A stretch of 7,696 nt of DNA, taken from contig BNXR01000090.1 in NCBI GenBank assembly GCA_025999735.1, positions 1 through 7,696 of the forward strand, given 5' to 3'. The position numbers and the translations under genes are program-made. A model generated the notes under the pieces. It did no database searches and was not told the origin of the DNA. It saw only the letters and a list, made by a program, of their open reading frames with translations. The stretch comes from Bacteroidia bacterium. GTDB taxonomy: Bacteria > Bacteroidota > Bacteroidia > Bacteroidales > Marinifilaceae. How positions within the stretch are numbered: position 1 is the first letter of the stretch; every line of letters starts with the position of its first letter. Positions 1 through 7,062 of this stretch are shown one piece after another.

Positions 1-295
1 CCATCTCTTCTTTGCTCCCATGCTTGATACCTGCCCAGTCGAGCCGTATTACTGGATAGCGCTGTGTCCAATCCCATTTATCATAGATATAGAGACCTTC
101 AAACAGCGACTGATTGCCTGTGTAAAGCTCCTCCAACGTGCTAACAAGCAGCGACTTTCCAAAGCGGCGCGGACGCGAAAGAAAAACCATATAGGAACTT
201 GTAAGTTGGTATATGTCTTTCGTTTTATCAACATATAAAAGACCTTCACTGCGCAGTTTTTCAAATGATTGTACCCCTATCGGTAAATTTTTCAT
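1..295 (-). CDS. AAA-ATPase-like / PD-(D/E)XK family protein, N-terminal part (runs off window)
   Basis: This open frame starts with ATG at 295-293 and continues without a stop to the window edge, giving about 98 residues. It begins MKNLPIGVQSFEKLR, followed by a YVDKT motif (about residues 22-26), and then a Walker A-like P-loop, RPRRFGKSLL, at about residues 41-50. This order (LPIG.QSFE, YVDKT, SRPRRFGKS) is typical of the AAA-ATPase_like domain family found in many copies in Bacteroidota and usually followed by a C-terminal PD-(D/E)XK nuclease-like domain. The C-terminal domain would lie outside the window, so the full architecture is inferred. The cellular role of this family is not established; the nuclease-like domain suggests DNA or mobile-element-related work. 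A relative sits at the other end of the window (7040-7696). The bases AAAGG lie just upstream of the start, too close to be an ideal ribosome binding site. Confidence 0.88.
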   Translation of the reverse strand, partial: MKNLPIGVQSFEKLRSEGLLYVDKTKDIYQLTSSYMVFLSRPRRFGKSLLVSTLEELYTGNQSLFEGLYIYDKWDWTQRYPVIRLDWAGIKHGSKEEM

Positions 296-340
296 GACCT
301 TTGTTTTAAAATGTTCGCGAAGATAAACAAAATAATTGAA

Positions 341-360
341 GTGCGCAAATTTTTGCGCAC
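341..360. terminator. 20-nt inverted repeat between GH2 gene and AAA-ATPase-like gene; possible terminator or operator
   Basis: The sequence GTGCGCAAATTTTTGCGCAC forms two 9-base arms around a TT centre. It lies 21 bases beyond the GH2 stop codon and about 45 bases before the next gene's start, both on the minus strand. On that strand it is followed by a moderately T-rich stretch (TTCAATTATTTTG), so it could act as a weak intrinsic terminator ending the four-gene cassette. The T run is interrupted and an unpaired loop would cost most of the central A:T pairs, so an operator for the downstream gene is an equally possible reading. Confidence 0.4.
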
Positions 361-381
361 AGTCGATACGGTGTCGTTATC

Positions 382-3177
382 TTATTTCCCCGTTTTGAAA
401 AGTGCCGAAAGGTCGCTGAAACTTACTTTACATGACGGTGAAAAAGCATCGGACTTCATGTACGATAGGATACTACTGTACAATTGCCGCGCTTCGGGTT
501 TATCCTGAATGGCAGGCAGGTCGGACATGCAAACCAACAATTTCCCTCCGTCTATCGCAAATTCAACTATTAATCCCAGTTTATGATTGCGTTCCACATT
601 ATCTATCACTTGCACAATGGGCAGGTACTCTTTTGGAACATTATCCAAAATCAACGGACGACTGCTCTTGATAATAGAAAACCAGTGCCAATTGCTGTGA
701 AAATCAGTCGGGAAGTCTTTAAATATCGGATGTTTCGGGTCGGTTAAAAGACCAAGTGTACCCGGCGAAACAGGCATTTTCGTGCTTTCACAGATTCCTT
801 TGAACATCTTGTAATTCCAGTAATCTGTTTGAAATAATCCGCCAACAGTAACATGTTCCACCTCTTTGTGATGGGGGAAATACAAGACCTTGCCGCCTTT
901 TTGTAGAATATCCTGCACTCGTTTGTCTAACTTGCTGCTTACTTCAATCCCCGAAGTTGAAATAGGAGCCTGTTGTTGTGGGTAAATCCACAAAGGATAG
1001 GTGTTTTTGTATTTTGTGCCCGCAATGTGCAACGTCAATGTTACTTTTTGTGCCTTTTGGATGCCGGATATGTTGGGTTGTATTTTGCCCAAATTCGCCA
1101 AAACGCCTTGTTTGGCGGTTAAATCCACACTGCCTTTATCCACAGTGTTCGACTTCTCATCTCGCAATTCCCATTCCACTTTCTCCTTCTCAAAGGCATA
1201 TTTGGAATAATTGGCAATCAATATATCACCGCTCAGCGGTTCATCATTGGTATAACAAAATTTTTCAGTTGCAAACAGCGGGACTACTTCCGAACAAAAT
1301 TCCCTCCATTCTTCAGGACTTATCAGCCCCTTGCTATCCATAAAAGCGTCCAAAATTCCGACAAGTGCCGTTCCCTGTCCGGGATAGTCCTGCAAATCCA
1401 ATAATTGAAATCCGCCAAATCTGTTTGTTCTCAAATCCATCTCAATATCCGCTCTATACAACAAAGCAGACCATGTACCCGATGCCAGGAAGAAATCATG
1501 CGCCTGTTTTGCCATCCCTGCATCTTCAAGGCGTTTGCGAAACACTTCAAAATTGCGGGCTTGCAGTACGCCGGTATATTTCTCTATTTCACGATAGTCC
1601 GGATAAATCTGAAATTGCCCTGTTTCGTGGCTGATAATCGGCAGGGAACACATTTGCACGGCACTGTCGAAGTTCATCACCGAATTGGGATAGATGTGAT
1701 TGATTATTCCGCCGTCAATGGCATCGGCAAAGGAAAAAGAGCCACGGGTATGATTATTATAATTGTACGGAGAATACTGACCTACGCTCGCGGTCGTAAA
1801 ATAATCATCCGTAGGTGCGTAATTGACACCTCTATTAACGAAATTGTTGGAACCGGAAGCATACAAACGCCGGTCGTCGTGTTGTCGAAACGCACTGACC
1901 ATATTTATTAATTGCTTCTGATTTCCGGATATTTCGTTCCCTAATGCAAACATCACAAAGGATGGCTGGTTTCCGTAAGCATCTTGAATATCAATACCTT
2001 CGGATATACCATCATTACGTACTCTTCCGATAACCGACAATTCGGGTTGCAGGTATATGCCTTCGATATTGGCGGCTTCAAAGCAGGCAGCAGGCGGACA
2101 CCATGAATGGAAACGGACATGATTGATGCCATACGATTTGGCAATCCTGAAATACTTTCTCCACGAGGCCGTATCCATTGCCGTATGTCCGGTCAGCGGG
2201 AATACGCAGGCGTCATGTTTTCCCCGCAGAAAGGTGGTATTTTCGTTGATGACAAATTGAGTGCCTTTCGTTTTAAAATCGCGAAGTCCGAAATTCACAG
2301 TGCGCGTATCATTGATATTTTTCCCTTTGAGCGTCACCGTTAGTTTATAAAATGTCGGCTCAAATTCGTCCCATAACAAAGCCTCTTCGCCCATTTGCAG
2401 TACAAGAACCTCCTCGTTCGTGCCGGTATCAATTGTCTTTTTGATGTCCACCCGATGTTTTTTTTGTGTATTGCACGCTTCTGCCGAAAGTGAAAGCACG
2501 GGAGTACCCGTCATTCCGTCGGGACGGTGGAACTTGATTTTTACGGTAGCCGATTTTGCTGCCACATCGGGATATACCTGAATATCGCGAATATGAAAAG
2601 GTGAGGTTGCCTCAATCCGCATATCGCCGATAATTCCATTCCAGTTGGTTTGTGTCGCTTCCGAAAAAGCATGTGCATTGGGTGCGTAACTGTTGTCCAC
2701 CATGATGGTCAAAACATGCTTGCCGGGTGTCAATAAAGCCGTTAAATCATATTCCTGTGGAGTCGCTATCTTCTGAGAACTTCCGGCATACTTGTCATCC
2801 ACCCACACTTTTGTAGGTTTGGTACGCTCCAGAAGCAACGTCAGTGATTGGTCTTTCCATTTGCGAGGAATCTCAATTTCTTTCTGATACCATGCCTTGC
2901 CTTTGTAATAGTACTTCCTCGACAAATGTGAAGTTTCATCGGTTTGGGTATTCAATTCGCCTTTTTCATTGGTATCGGTCGTGCCGGGTAATTTCACATT
3001 GTCTGCCAATGTTTTTTCGTACCATTTTTCTGTTTCTCCCTTGTCGGAATCGTCCGTTTGAAATCCCCAGTTGCCCTGCAAGTCAATAAAATCCCGCTGC
3101 GGATTCTCTGAGCACGAAACTAACGCGCTGATTGCCACAATGATGGAAAGAATGCTCGAAATAAATCGGTATGTCAT
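382..3177 (-). CDS. Glycoside hydrolase family 2 lipoprotein (beta-galactosidase/beta-glucuronidase superfamily)
   Basis: This 931-residue protein is a probable retaining exo-glycosidase. The N-terminus is a hydrophobic signal ending in lipobox LVSC, with Cys22 as the likely lipidated residue. No acidic cluster follows the Cys, so a periplasm-facing anchor is more likely than surface display. Residues about 30-190 form a GH2 sugar-binding jelly roll (LQGNWGFQ, KAWYQKEIEIP, KVWVDD, YDLTALL..GKHVLTI). An Ig-like domain follows (about 195-300), then a TIM barrel (about 300-640) with FLRGKHD, NHVRFHSWCPP, ALGNE (candidate acid/base Glu415) and ISHETGQ (candidate nucleophile Glu518). Residues about 745-910 look like a glutamine-amidotransferase-like/flavodoxin-type domain seen at the C-terminus of some Bacteroidota GH2 enzymes. 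Both catalytic glutamates appear present. The gene lies 40 bases after the DUF1080 gene and is probably the last gene of the operon. Substrate cannot be assigned from sequence; beta-galactoside-type activity is only a superfamily guess. Confidence 0.93.
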   Translation of the reverse strand: MTYRFISSILSIIVAISALVSCSENPQRDFIDLQGNWGFQTDDSDKGETEKWYEKTLADNVKLPGTTDTNEKGELNTQTDETSHLSRKYYYKGKAWYQKEIEIPRKWKDQSLTLLLERTKPTKVWVDDKYAGSSQKIATPQEYDLTALLTPGKHVLTIMVDNSYAPNAHAFSEATQTNWNGIIGDMRIEATSPFHIRDIQVYPDVAAKSATVKIKFHRPDGMTGTPVLSLSAEACNTQKKHRVDIKKTIDTGTNEEVLVLQMGEEALLWDEFEPTFYKLTVTLKGKNINDTRTVNFGLRDFKTKGTQFVINENTTFLRGKHDACVFPLTGHTAMDTASWRKYFRIAKSYGINHVRFHSWCPPAACFEAANIEGIYLQPELSVIGRVRNDGISEGIDIQDAYGNQPSFVMFALGNEISGNQKQLINMVSAFRQHDDRRLYASGSNNFVNRGVNYAPTDDYFTTASVGQYSPYNYNNHTRGSFSFADAIDGGIINHIYPNSVMNFDSAVQMCSLPIISHETGQFQIYPDYREIEKYTGVLQARNFEVFRKRLEDAGMAKQAHDFFLASGTWSALLYRADIEMDLRTNRFGGFQLLDLQDYPGQGTALVGILDAFMDSKGLISPEEWREFCSEVVPLFATEKFCYTNDEPLSGDILIANYSKYAFEKEKVEWELRDEKSNTVDKGSVDLTAKQGVLANLGKIQPNISGIQKAQKVTLTLHIAGTKYKNTYPLWIYPQQQAPISTSGIEVSSKLDKRVQDILQKGGKVLYFPHHKEVEHVTVGGLFQTDYWNYKMFKGICESTKMPVSPGTLGLLTDPKHPIFKDFPTDFHSNWHWFSIIKSSRPLILDNVPKEYLPIVQVIDNVERNHKLGLIVEFAIDGGKLLVCMSDLPAIQDKPEARQLYSSILSYMKSDAFSPSCKVSFSDLSALFKTGK

Positions 3178-3217
3178 ATCGTGTACCTAAAAATTTATAC
3201 TGATTTTTCATAATTTA

Positions 3218-4048
3218 TTATTGAACCAATGGCGTCAAATCAATCCGCTTAAAAAAATATTCCGCTCCCTCAGATTGGATTTGGATTCGTCCTTTTTGCG
3301 GTTTTACTAAACTGGCTTTGTTCACTAATTTTCCGTTCAAATAGACGGTAAGTGTGCCTCCTTGGGCAACACATTTTATCGTGTTCCATTCGCCATGTTC
3401 GTTTTCTATTTCGTTTTTACCACGAAAACCAGCAATACCTTGCCACTCATGGTCGCGTCCGATTCGATTGATGCGTACGGCAGGGGTATAAACTGTCGTT
3501 TCAATACCGTCGGGGTCGTAATCCAAACCTCCGGATTTCGGTTGTGGTTTTGATGGTGGAGCAACCGTTGTCGTCAGGGCAAAGTTTTCCTCATCGCCCG
3601 CCAAAGCCACAACGATAAAATCGCCGCAACCACCGTCAATGATATTACATTCGATAGATTTCATCCAAGCACCGTTGAATGCGCCATCCTCGCCTATCGA
3701 GTGAAGCAGCAAACCGCTGTCAAAGGCTAATCCTTTGCGAGGCCAATAAGTTTGAGTTCCGGTTTTAAATTCGACTTCCAAAGAGTAGTTTTCGTATTCA
3801 GCGTTTGTTGTGATACAACCCCATTCCGCCCCTGAAACCCTGATCAGTCCGTCTTGTACGGAAAATACCTTTTCGGGGTCGTTGTTTTTGCCTCTTTTGG
3901 ACAAGTACGTGTACCAGCCATCCAGATTTTTACCGTTGAAAAGCGGTGTAACCACAGCCACCGAAACAGGAGTAGTTTTACTATGTCCGCACGAATAAAC
4001 GGTGAGTATGACAACCGTCCATATTAAAATCAATCTAATTTTTTTCAT
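3218..4048 (-). CDS. DUF1080 / 3-keto-disaccharide hydrolase-type lipoprotein
   Basis: This 276-residue protein belongs to the family formerly called DUF1080, a concanavalin-like beta-sandwich now named for 3-keto-disaccharide hydrolase activity. Family marks are LFNGKNLDGW (36-45), the DSGLLLH strand (110-116), SIECNIIDGGCGD (131-143), EWNTIKCVAQGGTLTVYLNGK (about 220-240, last strand of the core) and GRIQIQSEGAE (253-263). The N-terminus is a short signal peptide with lipobox VYSC (Cys20), and the residues after it (GHSKTT) are not acidic, which suggests an inner-leaflet or periplasm-facing lipoprotein. Known family members cleave glycosides in which C3 of the sugar has been oxidised to a ketone. 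That fits the two oxidoreductase genes directly upstream. The gap to the upstream gene is 51 bases and to the downstream GH2 gene 40 bases, consistent with one transcript. The start is the only Met giving the complete signal peptide. Family assignment is firm; the exact substrate is not known. Confidence 0.94.
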   Translation of the reverse strand: MKKIRLILIWTVVILTVYSCGHSKTTPVSVAVVTPLFNGKNLDGWYTYLSKRGKNNDPEKVFSVQDGLIRVSGAEWGCITTNAEYENYSLEVEFKTGTQTYWPRKGLAFDSGLLLHSIGEDGAFNGAWMKSIECNIIDGGCGDFIVVALAGDEENFALTTTVAPPSKPQPKSGGLDYDPDGIETTVYTPAVRINRIGRDHEWQGIAGFRGKNEIENEHGEWNTIKCVAQGGTLTVYLNGKLVNKASLVKPQKGRIQIQSEGAEYFFKRIDLTPLVQ

Positions 4049-4099
4049 GTTTTTTAATTAAATTTTTTAGTTCCCGAATTTAAGAATATCTACCTTTTT

Positions 4100-5488
4100 T
4101 TATTTTCCCGGCAGGGGTACTTTGCTGTATTCAGCCATATCTACATCGGTTAATGCAAGTTCTGCGGGCATAAAGTCCATTGTTGAATTTGTGATATTCT
4201 CCCAGGTGATGGTTTTACCGGTATAAGCCGCTTCACGCGCCATGATACAGGCCATGGACGATATGGCGGTTGTTTCCGACTGGTCCATCAGTTTGCCCTT
4301 GCGGATGCTGTTTACAAATTCAACATGTTCAAGGGTGTACATATCATGGTTTTGATATTTGGCTTTAGCGGCTGCATCGTCGTGTTTCCAGAGCACCTTG
4401 CCGCTCAGGTCGTGGATGCTGAAATCGCGGCTGTCCCACGAACCTTTTGTACCCTGTACAATAGCGCCTACGTACGTATCGCAATTAAGGAACTGGCGAC
4501 AAATACCGGTCACATGCACTCCATTTTCGTACTCGAAATCAATACCAAAATTATCGTATAAATTACCGACAGTACGGAATAGTCGCGAGCCGGTTGCGAT
4601 GACTTTTGACGGTTTCAGGTGAGAGAACCAAGTGAAAACATCTACCCAATGAATGAGTTGGTCAAGCACCATATCTCCACAGAGCCAACACCAACTGAAA
4701 AAATCACGAATCATGTACTCCATGTCTGTCCAACCGGGTTGACGTTTTTTATAGGTCACCGGCACCGTATTGTAATACACCACACCGCTTACTATCTCGC
4801 CAAGCAATCCTTCCTGTATCTTTTGGTAGGATTCGACAAACGGACGGTCGTGATGGTATTGTGTTCCGGTAAGTACACTTTGTTGTTTCGCAGCAGCTTG
4901 CTTTATGGCTGCCATAAAGGTTCGATAACCGGCAACATCAACGCAGGCAGGCTTTTCGACAAACACATGCTTTCCCTGTTCCACCGCATATTTGAGGTGA
5001 TATGGATGAAAGAGGTTGGGTGTGGCTATCAGGATGATGTCCACCGGCAGTTCGCAGACTTTTTTATACGCATCGAAACCGGTAAAACACTGTTCATCAG
5101 CCACCTCGTTATTTTTCTTTTCTTTCATAATACGGCGGCAGTTTGCAATTTTGTCTGGAAACATATCGGCTAAAGCCACGATGGACAAACCATCGGCGGC
5201 ACTTAAAAAGTTGATGGCTAATCCCGCACCGCGCCCTCCGCAACCTATCAGTGCTGCCTTCAGAGGCTTTCCGTCAATTGCCTTGTCGGGAAGTTCGGGA
5301 CGGTACAATCCGTTTAACGGACGCAACGGGGTTATTTTGTCTTTGCTTGTGCAGGAATTTAATAACATTCCCCCTACCATGCTACCTGCACCAATGGAGG
5401 CAGCCTTTGTCAGAAAAGAACGACGGTTAATTGCATCCGAGGTTCCTTCGTTTATCGCTGTGTTTTTGTTTTTTTCTGTGTTTAACAT
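4100..5488 (-). CDS. Tat-exported Gfo/Idh/MocA family oxidoreductase, probably lipidated
   Basis: This 462-residue protein is an NAD(P)-dependent sugar oxidoreductase of the Gfo/Idh/MocA family. The N-terminus has a long polar n-region, then the twin-arginine motif NRRSFLTK (Arg22, Arg23), a hydrophobic stretch and a lipobox-like LLNSC (Cys46), so it appears to be a Tat-exported lipoprotein. The Rossmann fold starts at KAALIGCGGRG (77-87). The conserved EKP (178-180) supplies the family's catalytic lysine (Lys179), and GDMVLDQLIHWVD (271-283) carries the usual Asp276 and His280 pair. The C-terminal half is the alpha/beta substrate domain. Relatives encoded beside DUF1080 genes in Bacteroides oxidise the C3 hydroxyl of glycosides, so a glycoside 3-dehydrogenase role is the best inference. 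Export after folding by Tat would let it carry its nucleotide cofactor to the periplasm, as in Zymomonas glucose-fructose oxidoreductase. No alternative Met precedes the twin arginines, so the start is secure. Confidence 0.94.
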   Translation of the reverse strand: MLNTEKNKNTAINEGTSDAINRRSFLTKAASIGAGSMVGGMLLNSCTSKDKITPLRPLNGLYRPELPDKAIDGKPLKAALIGCGGRGAGLAINFLSAADGLSIVALADMFPDKIANCRRIMKEKKNNEVADEQCFTGFDAYKKVCELPVDIILIATPNLFHPYHLKYAVEQGKHVFVEKPACVDVAGYRTFMAAIKQAAAKQQSVLTGTQYHHDRPFVESYQKIQEGLLGEIVSGVVYYNTVPVTYKKRQPGWTDMEYMIRDFFSWCWLCGDMVLDQLIHWVDVFTWFSHLKPSKVIATGSRLFRTVGNLYDNFGIDFEYENGVHVTGICRQFLNCDTYVGAIVQGTKGSWDSRDFSIHDLSGKVLWKHDDAAAKAKYQNHDMYTLEHVEFVNSIRKGKLMDQSETTAISSMACIMAREAAYTGKTITWENITNSTMDFMPAELALTDVDMAEYSKVPLPGK

Positions 5489-5520
5489 TACTTTATTATT
5501 TTGTTGATTAAAACTTGTTG

Positions 5521-5528
5521 CAAAATTA
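5521..5528 (-). promoter_or_regulatory. Candidate Bacteroidota -7 promoter element upstream of the Gfo/Idh/MocA gene
   Basis: On the minus strand, TAATTTTG matches the Bacteroides -7 consensus TAnnTTTG exactly. It lies in the 53-base gap, about 33 bases before the start codon. A -33 TTTG at the usual spacing is not clear; the nearest is CTTG at 5548-5545, slightly too close. If real, it would be an internal promoter allowing the last three genes to be expressed without the FAD oxidoreductase. An 8-base motif with two free positions in A/T-rich DNA can arise by chance. Confidence 0.3.
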
Positions 5529-5541
5529 ACTTTAATTATTT

Positions 5542-6960
5542 TTACAAGAAATACTGTCCTTCTTCTTTCAGCCTTTTCCGCAGCAACTGCACATCAACTT
5601 TGTGCACATCGGGTTTCGACTGTTTGGTGGCGTGCACTGCCGCCATTCCTGCCGCTTCGCCGGTAACTAAACAAGGCGGCATCACTCGCAGACTTCCGAA
5701 TGTATCTTCGTCGGTGGATATACAACGACCTGCCGTCAATACATTTTTTAAACCTTTGGGCGTCAGGCAGCGGTAAGGGATGCCGTGTGACTCTCCTTTT
5801 TTGTAATCGGGAGGACTAACAAATCCCACTTTATGCACATCTATGCAATAGGAATTACGCCCTATTTCATCCTCGAAAGATTTTCGTTGCTTCCAATCTT
5901 CTATCGTGAAAGTGTAGTCTCCTTCTATGCGGCGGCTTTCCCGCGCTCCCAGCACACTTGCCGTTCTTACGATGAATGAGCCGCCAAAAGTTTTCGGCTG
6001 ATATTCTTTCAACGCTTCGAGGTGCTGCGCGGCTATCTGCCGTCCGGTGATCATGCCTTGCGACACTGCATAAGGGTCTGTACTGTCCAACTCAAGGTGT
6101 CCAGCATTGAACCCGACAGCATCAGGACCTATCAGGTTATTACATAAAAGAGGATTGGATGGATCCAAGAGAGGATATTTACCCGACCGAATAATGTCAT
6201 ATATCGGACTGTTTTTATTGTTGGGCCGCAAATCGGGTCCGTTCACGTAATTATAGGTATCCACATTGGCAAAGGAGAAACATAAGGTGGAACTTTGTTC
6301 TACGCCGTCTTCGTTGCCTCTCTTGAAACTTGCACCTGCCCATGCCGCCAAATCACCGTCGCCCGTAGCGTCTATATAAACTTTGGCTTTGAAGGCGGTA
6401 AGTCCGGCTTTGTTGGCGACTATCAAGGCGTCAATCGTATCGTTAGCGGACATCTCCACCGAAGCCAAGCGGGAGAAGAACAGTACTTTTACTCCAGATT
6501 CCGTCACAAATTTATCATAAACCGACATCAAATGTTCGGGATTGATGCATACCCAATCCAATTTGTTTGCCCTCTCGTGAGGCACGCCTTTCTTGGATTC
6601 AGTGAATATTTTCTCCGCCAAGCCGCGGTAGATGATTTTCTCTTTGTCAGAAAACGGACACCAGGCAGGTATCATTCCTGACGTTCCCATGCCGCCCAAT
6701 TGCCCCATGGCTTCTATCAGCAGTGTTTTTGCACCTTCGCGTGCTGCTGATATGGCCGCTGTGCAGCCTCCGGGACCACCGCCAACCACTATCACATCCC
6801 ATTGGTCGTCAACGGATATTTTTTTCTTCGATAAAGTGAGTGATTTCCCAGTTGATTTTTCAACTGCCGACTTCGTTCCGGCTGCCATCACATTCTGTCC
6901 CATAGCAACAGCCACAGTGGCTAATCCTGCCGTTTTTAAAAATTCTCTACGATTATTCAT
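5542..6960 (-). CDS. Tat-exported FAD-dependent oxidoreductase (FAD_oxidored family)
   Basis: This 472-residue flavoprotein has a Tat signal NNRREFLKTAG (Arg4, Arg5), a hydrophobic region and a plausible cleavage site near VMA-AG (about residue 26). The FAD-binding Rossmann motif is DVIVVGGGPGGCTAAISAA (55-73), ending at the ribose-binding acidic residue in LLIEA (Glu83) and followed by GQLGGMGTSGM. Further family marks are IDATGDGDLA (196-205), ESRRIEGDYT (341-350), LTAGRCIS (408-415) and a C-terminal GEAAGMAA (434-441) that closes the FAD site. This is the FAD_oxidored type, often loosely annotated as xanthan lyase-like or fumarate reductase-like, and not the GMC type of classical glucoside 3-dehydrogenase. 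Its substrate is not known. Its place as first gene of the cassette, with an export signal like its neighbours, suggests oxidation of a sugar or of a product made by the pathway. No Bacteroides promoter consensus was found directly upstream. Confidence 0.93.
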   Translation of the reverse strand: MNNRREFLKTAGLATVAVAMGQNVMAAGTKSAVEKSTGKSLTLSKKKISVDDQWDVIVVGGGPGGCTAAISAAREGAKTLLIEAMGQLGGMGTSGMIPAWCPFSDKEKIIYRGLAEKIFTESKKGVPHERANKLDWVCINPEHLMSVYDKFVTESGVKVLFFSRLASVEMSANDTIDALIVANKAGLTAFKAKVYIDATGDGDLAAWAGASFKRGNEDGVEQSSTLCFSFANVDTYNYVNGPDLRPNNKNSPIYDIIRSGKYPLLDPSNPLLCNNLIGPDAVGFNAGHLELDSTDPYAVSQGMITGRQIAAQHLEALKEYQPKTFGGSFIVRTASVLGARESRRIEGDYTFTIEDWKQRKSFEDEIGRNSYCIDVHKVGFVSPPDYKKGESHGIPYRCLTPKGLKNVLTAGRCISTDEDTFGSLRVMPPCLVTGEAAGMAAVHATKQSKPDVHKVDVQLLRKRLKEEGQYFL

Positions 6961-7011
6961 TTCAATTATTTAAATTTCTATTATTTAATTTTCAGCGGTC
7001 AATTGTTCAAT

Positions 7012-7062
7012 CCTACATTGGGCGTATTGCAATACGCCCCTACATTCCTACATTCCTACATT
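7012..7062. repeat. Four copies of CCTACATT around a palindrome
   Basis: The octamer CCTACATT occurs at 7012-7019, 7039-7046, 7047-7054 and 7055-7062. The last three are head-to-tail; the first is separated from them by the palindrome at 7020-7039 (sharing one base). The last three overlap the 3' end of the nuclease-like gene. Confidence 0.9.
7020..7039. repeat. Perfect 20-nt palindrome, REP-like
   Basis: GGGCGTATTGCAATACGCCC is a perfect inverted repeat of two 10-base arms. It sits between the stop codon of the nuclease-like gene (7042-7040) and the FAD oxidoreductase start (6960). Read on the minus strand it is embedded in AATGTAGG direct repeats, a layout resembling small intergenic REP-like elements that carry a GTAGGGGCG core. 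It could also end transcription from the upstream gene, but no T tract follows. Whether it is dispersed in the genome cannot be seen here. Confidence 0.7.

Noticed and set aside
49..264. A small 71-residue protein on the minus strand.
   Set aside because: It overlaps, in another frame, the clear AAA-ATPase-like N-terminus with its P-loop, so it is a shadow frame.
1405..1911. A 168-residue plus-strand open frame inside the GH2 gene.
   Set aside because: It is antisense to conserved TIM-barrel coding sequence, including the GH2 catalytic region, and shows no recognisable domain. The same applies to the other plus-strand frames, including 4619-5173 and 5016-5507.
6961..7019. A promoter for the cassette directly upstream of the FAD oxidoreductase gene.
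   Set aside because: No TAnnTTTG match was found in this A/T-rich gap. A promoter may exist but cannot be supported from the sequence.
7012..7062. A CRISPR array.
   Set aside because: The repeats are only 8 bases, mostly without spacers, and no cas gene is present.
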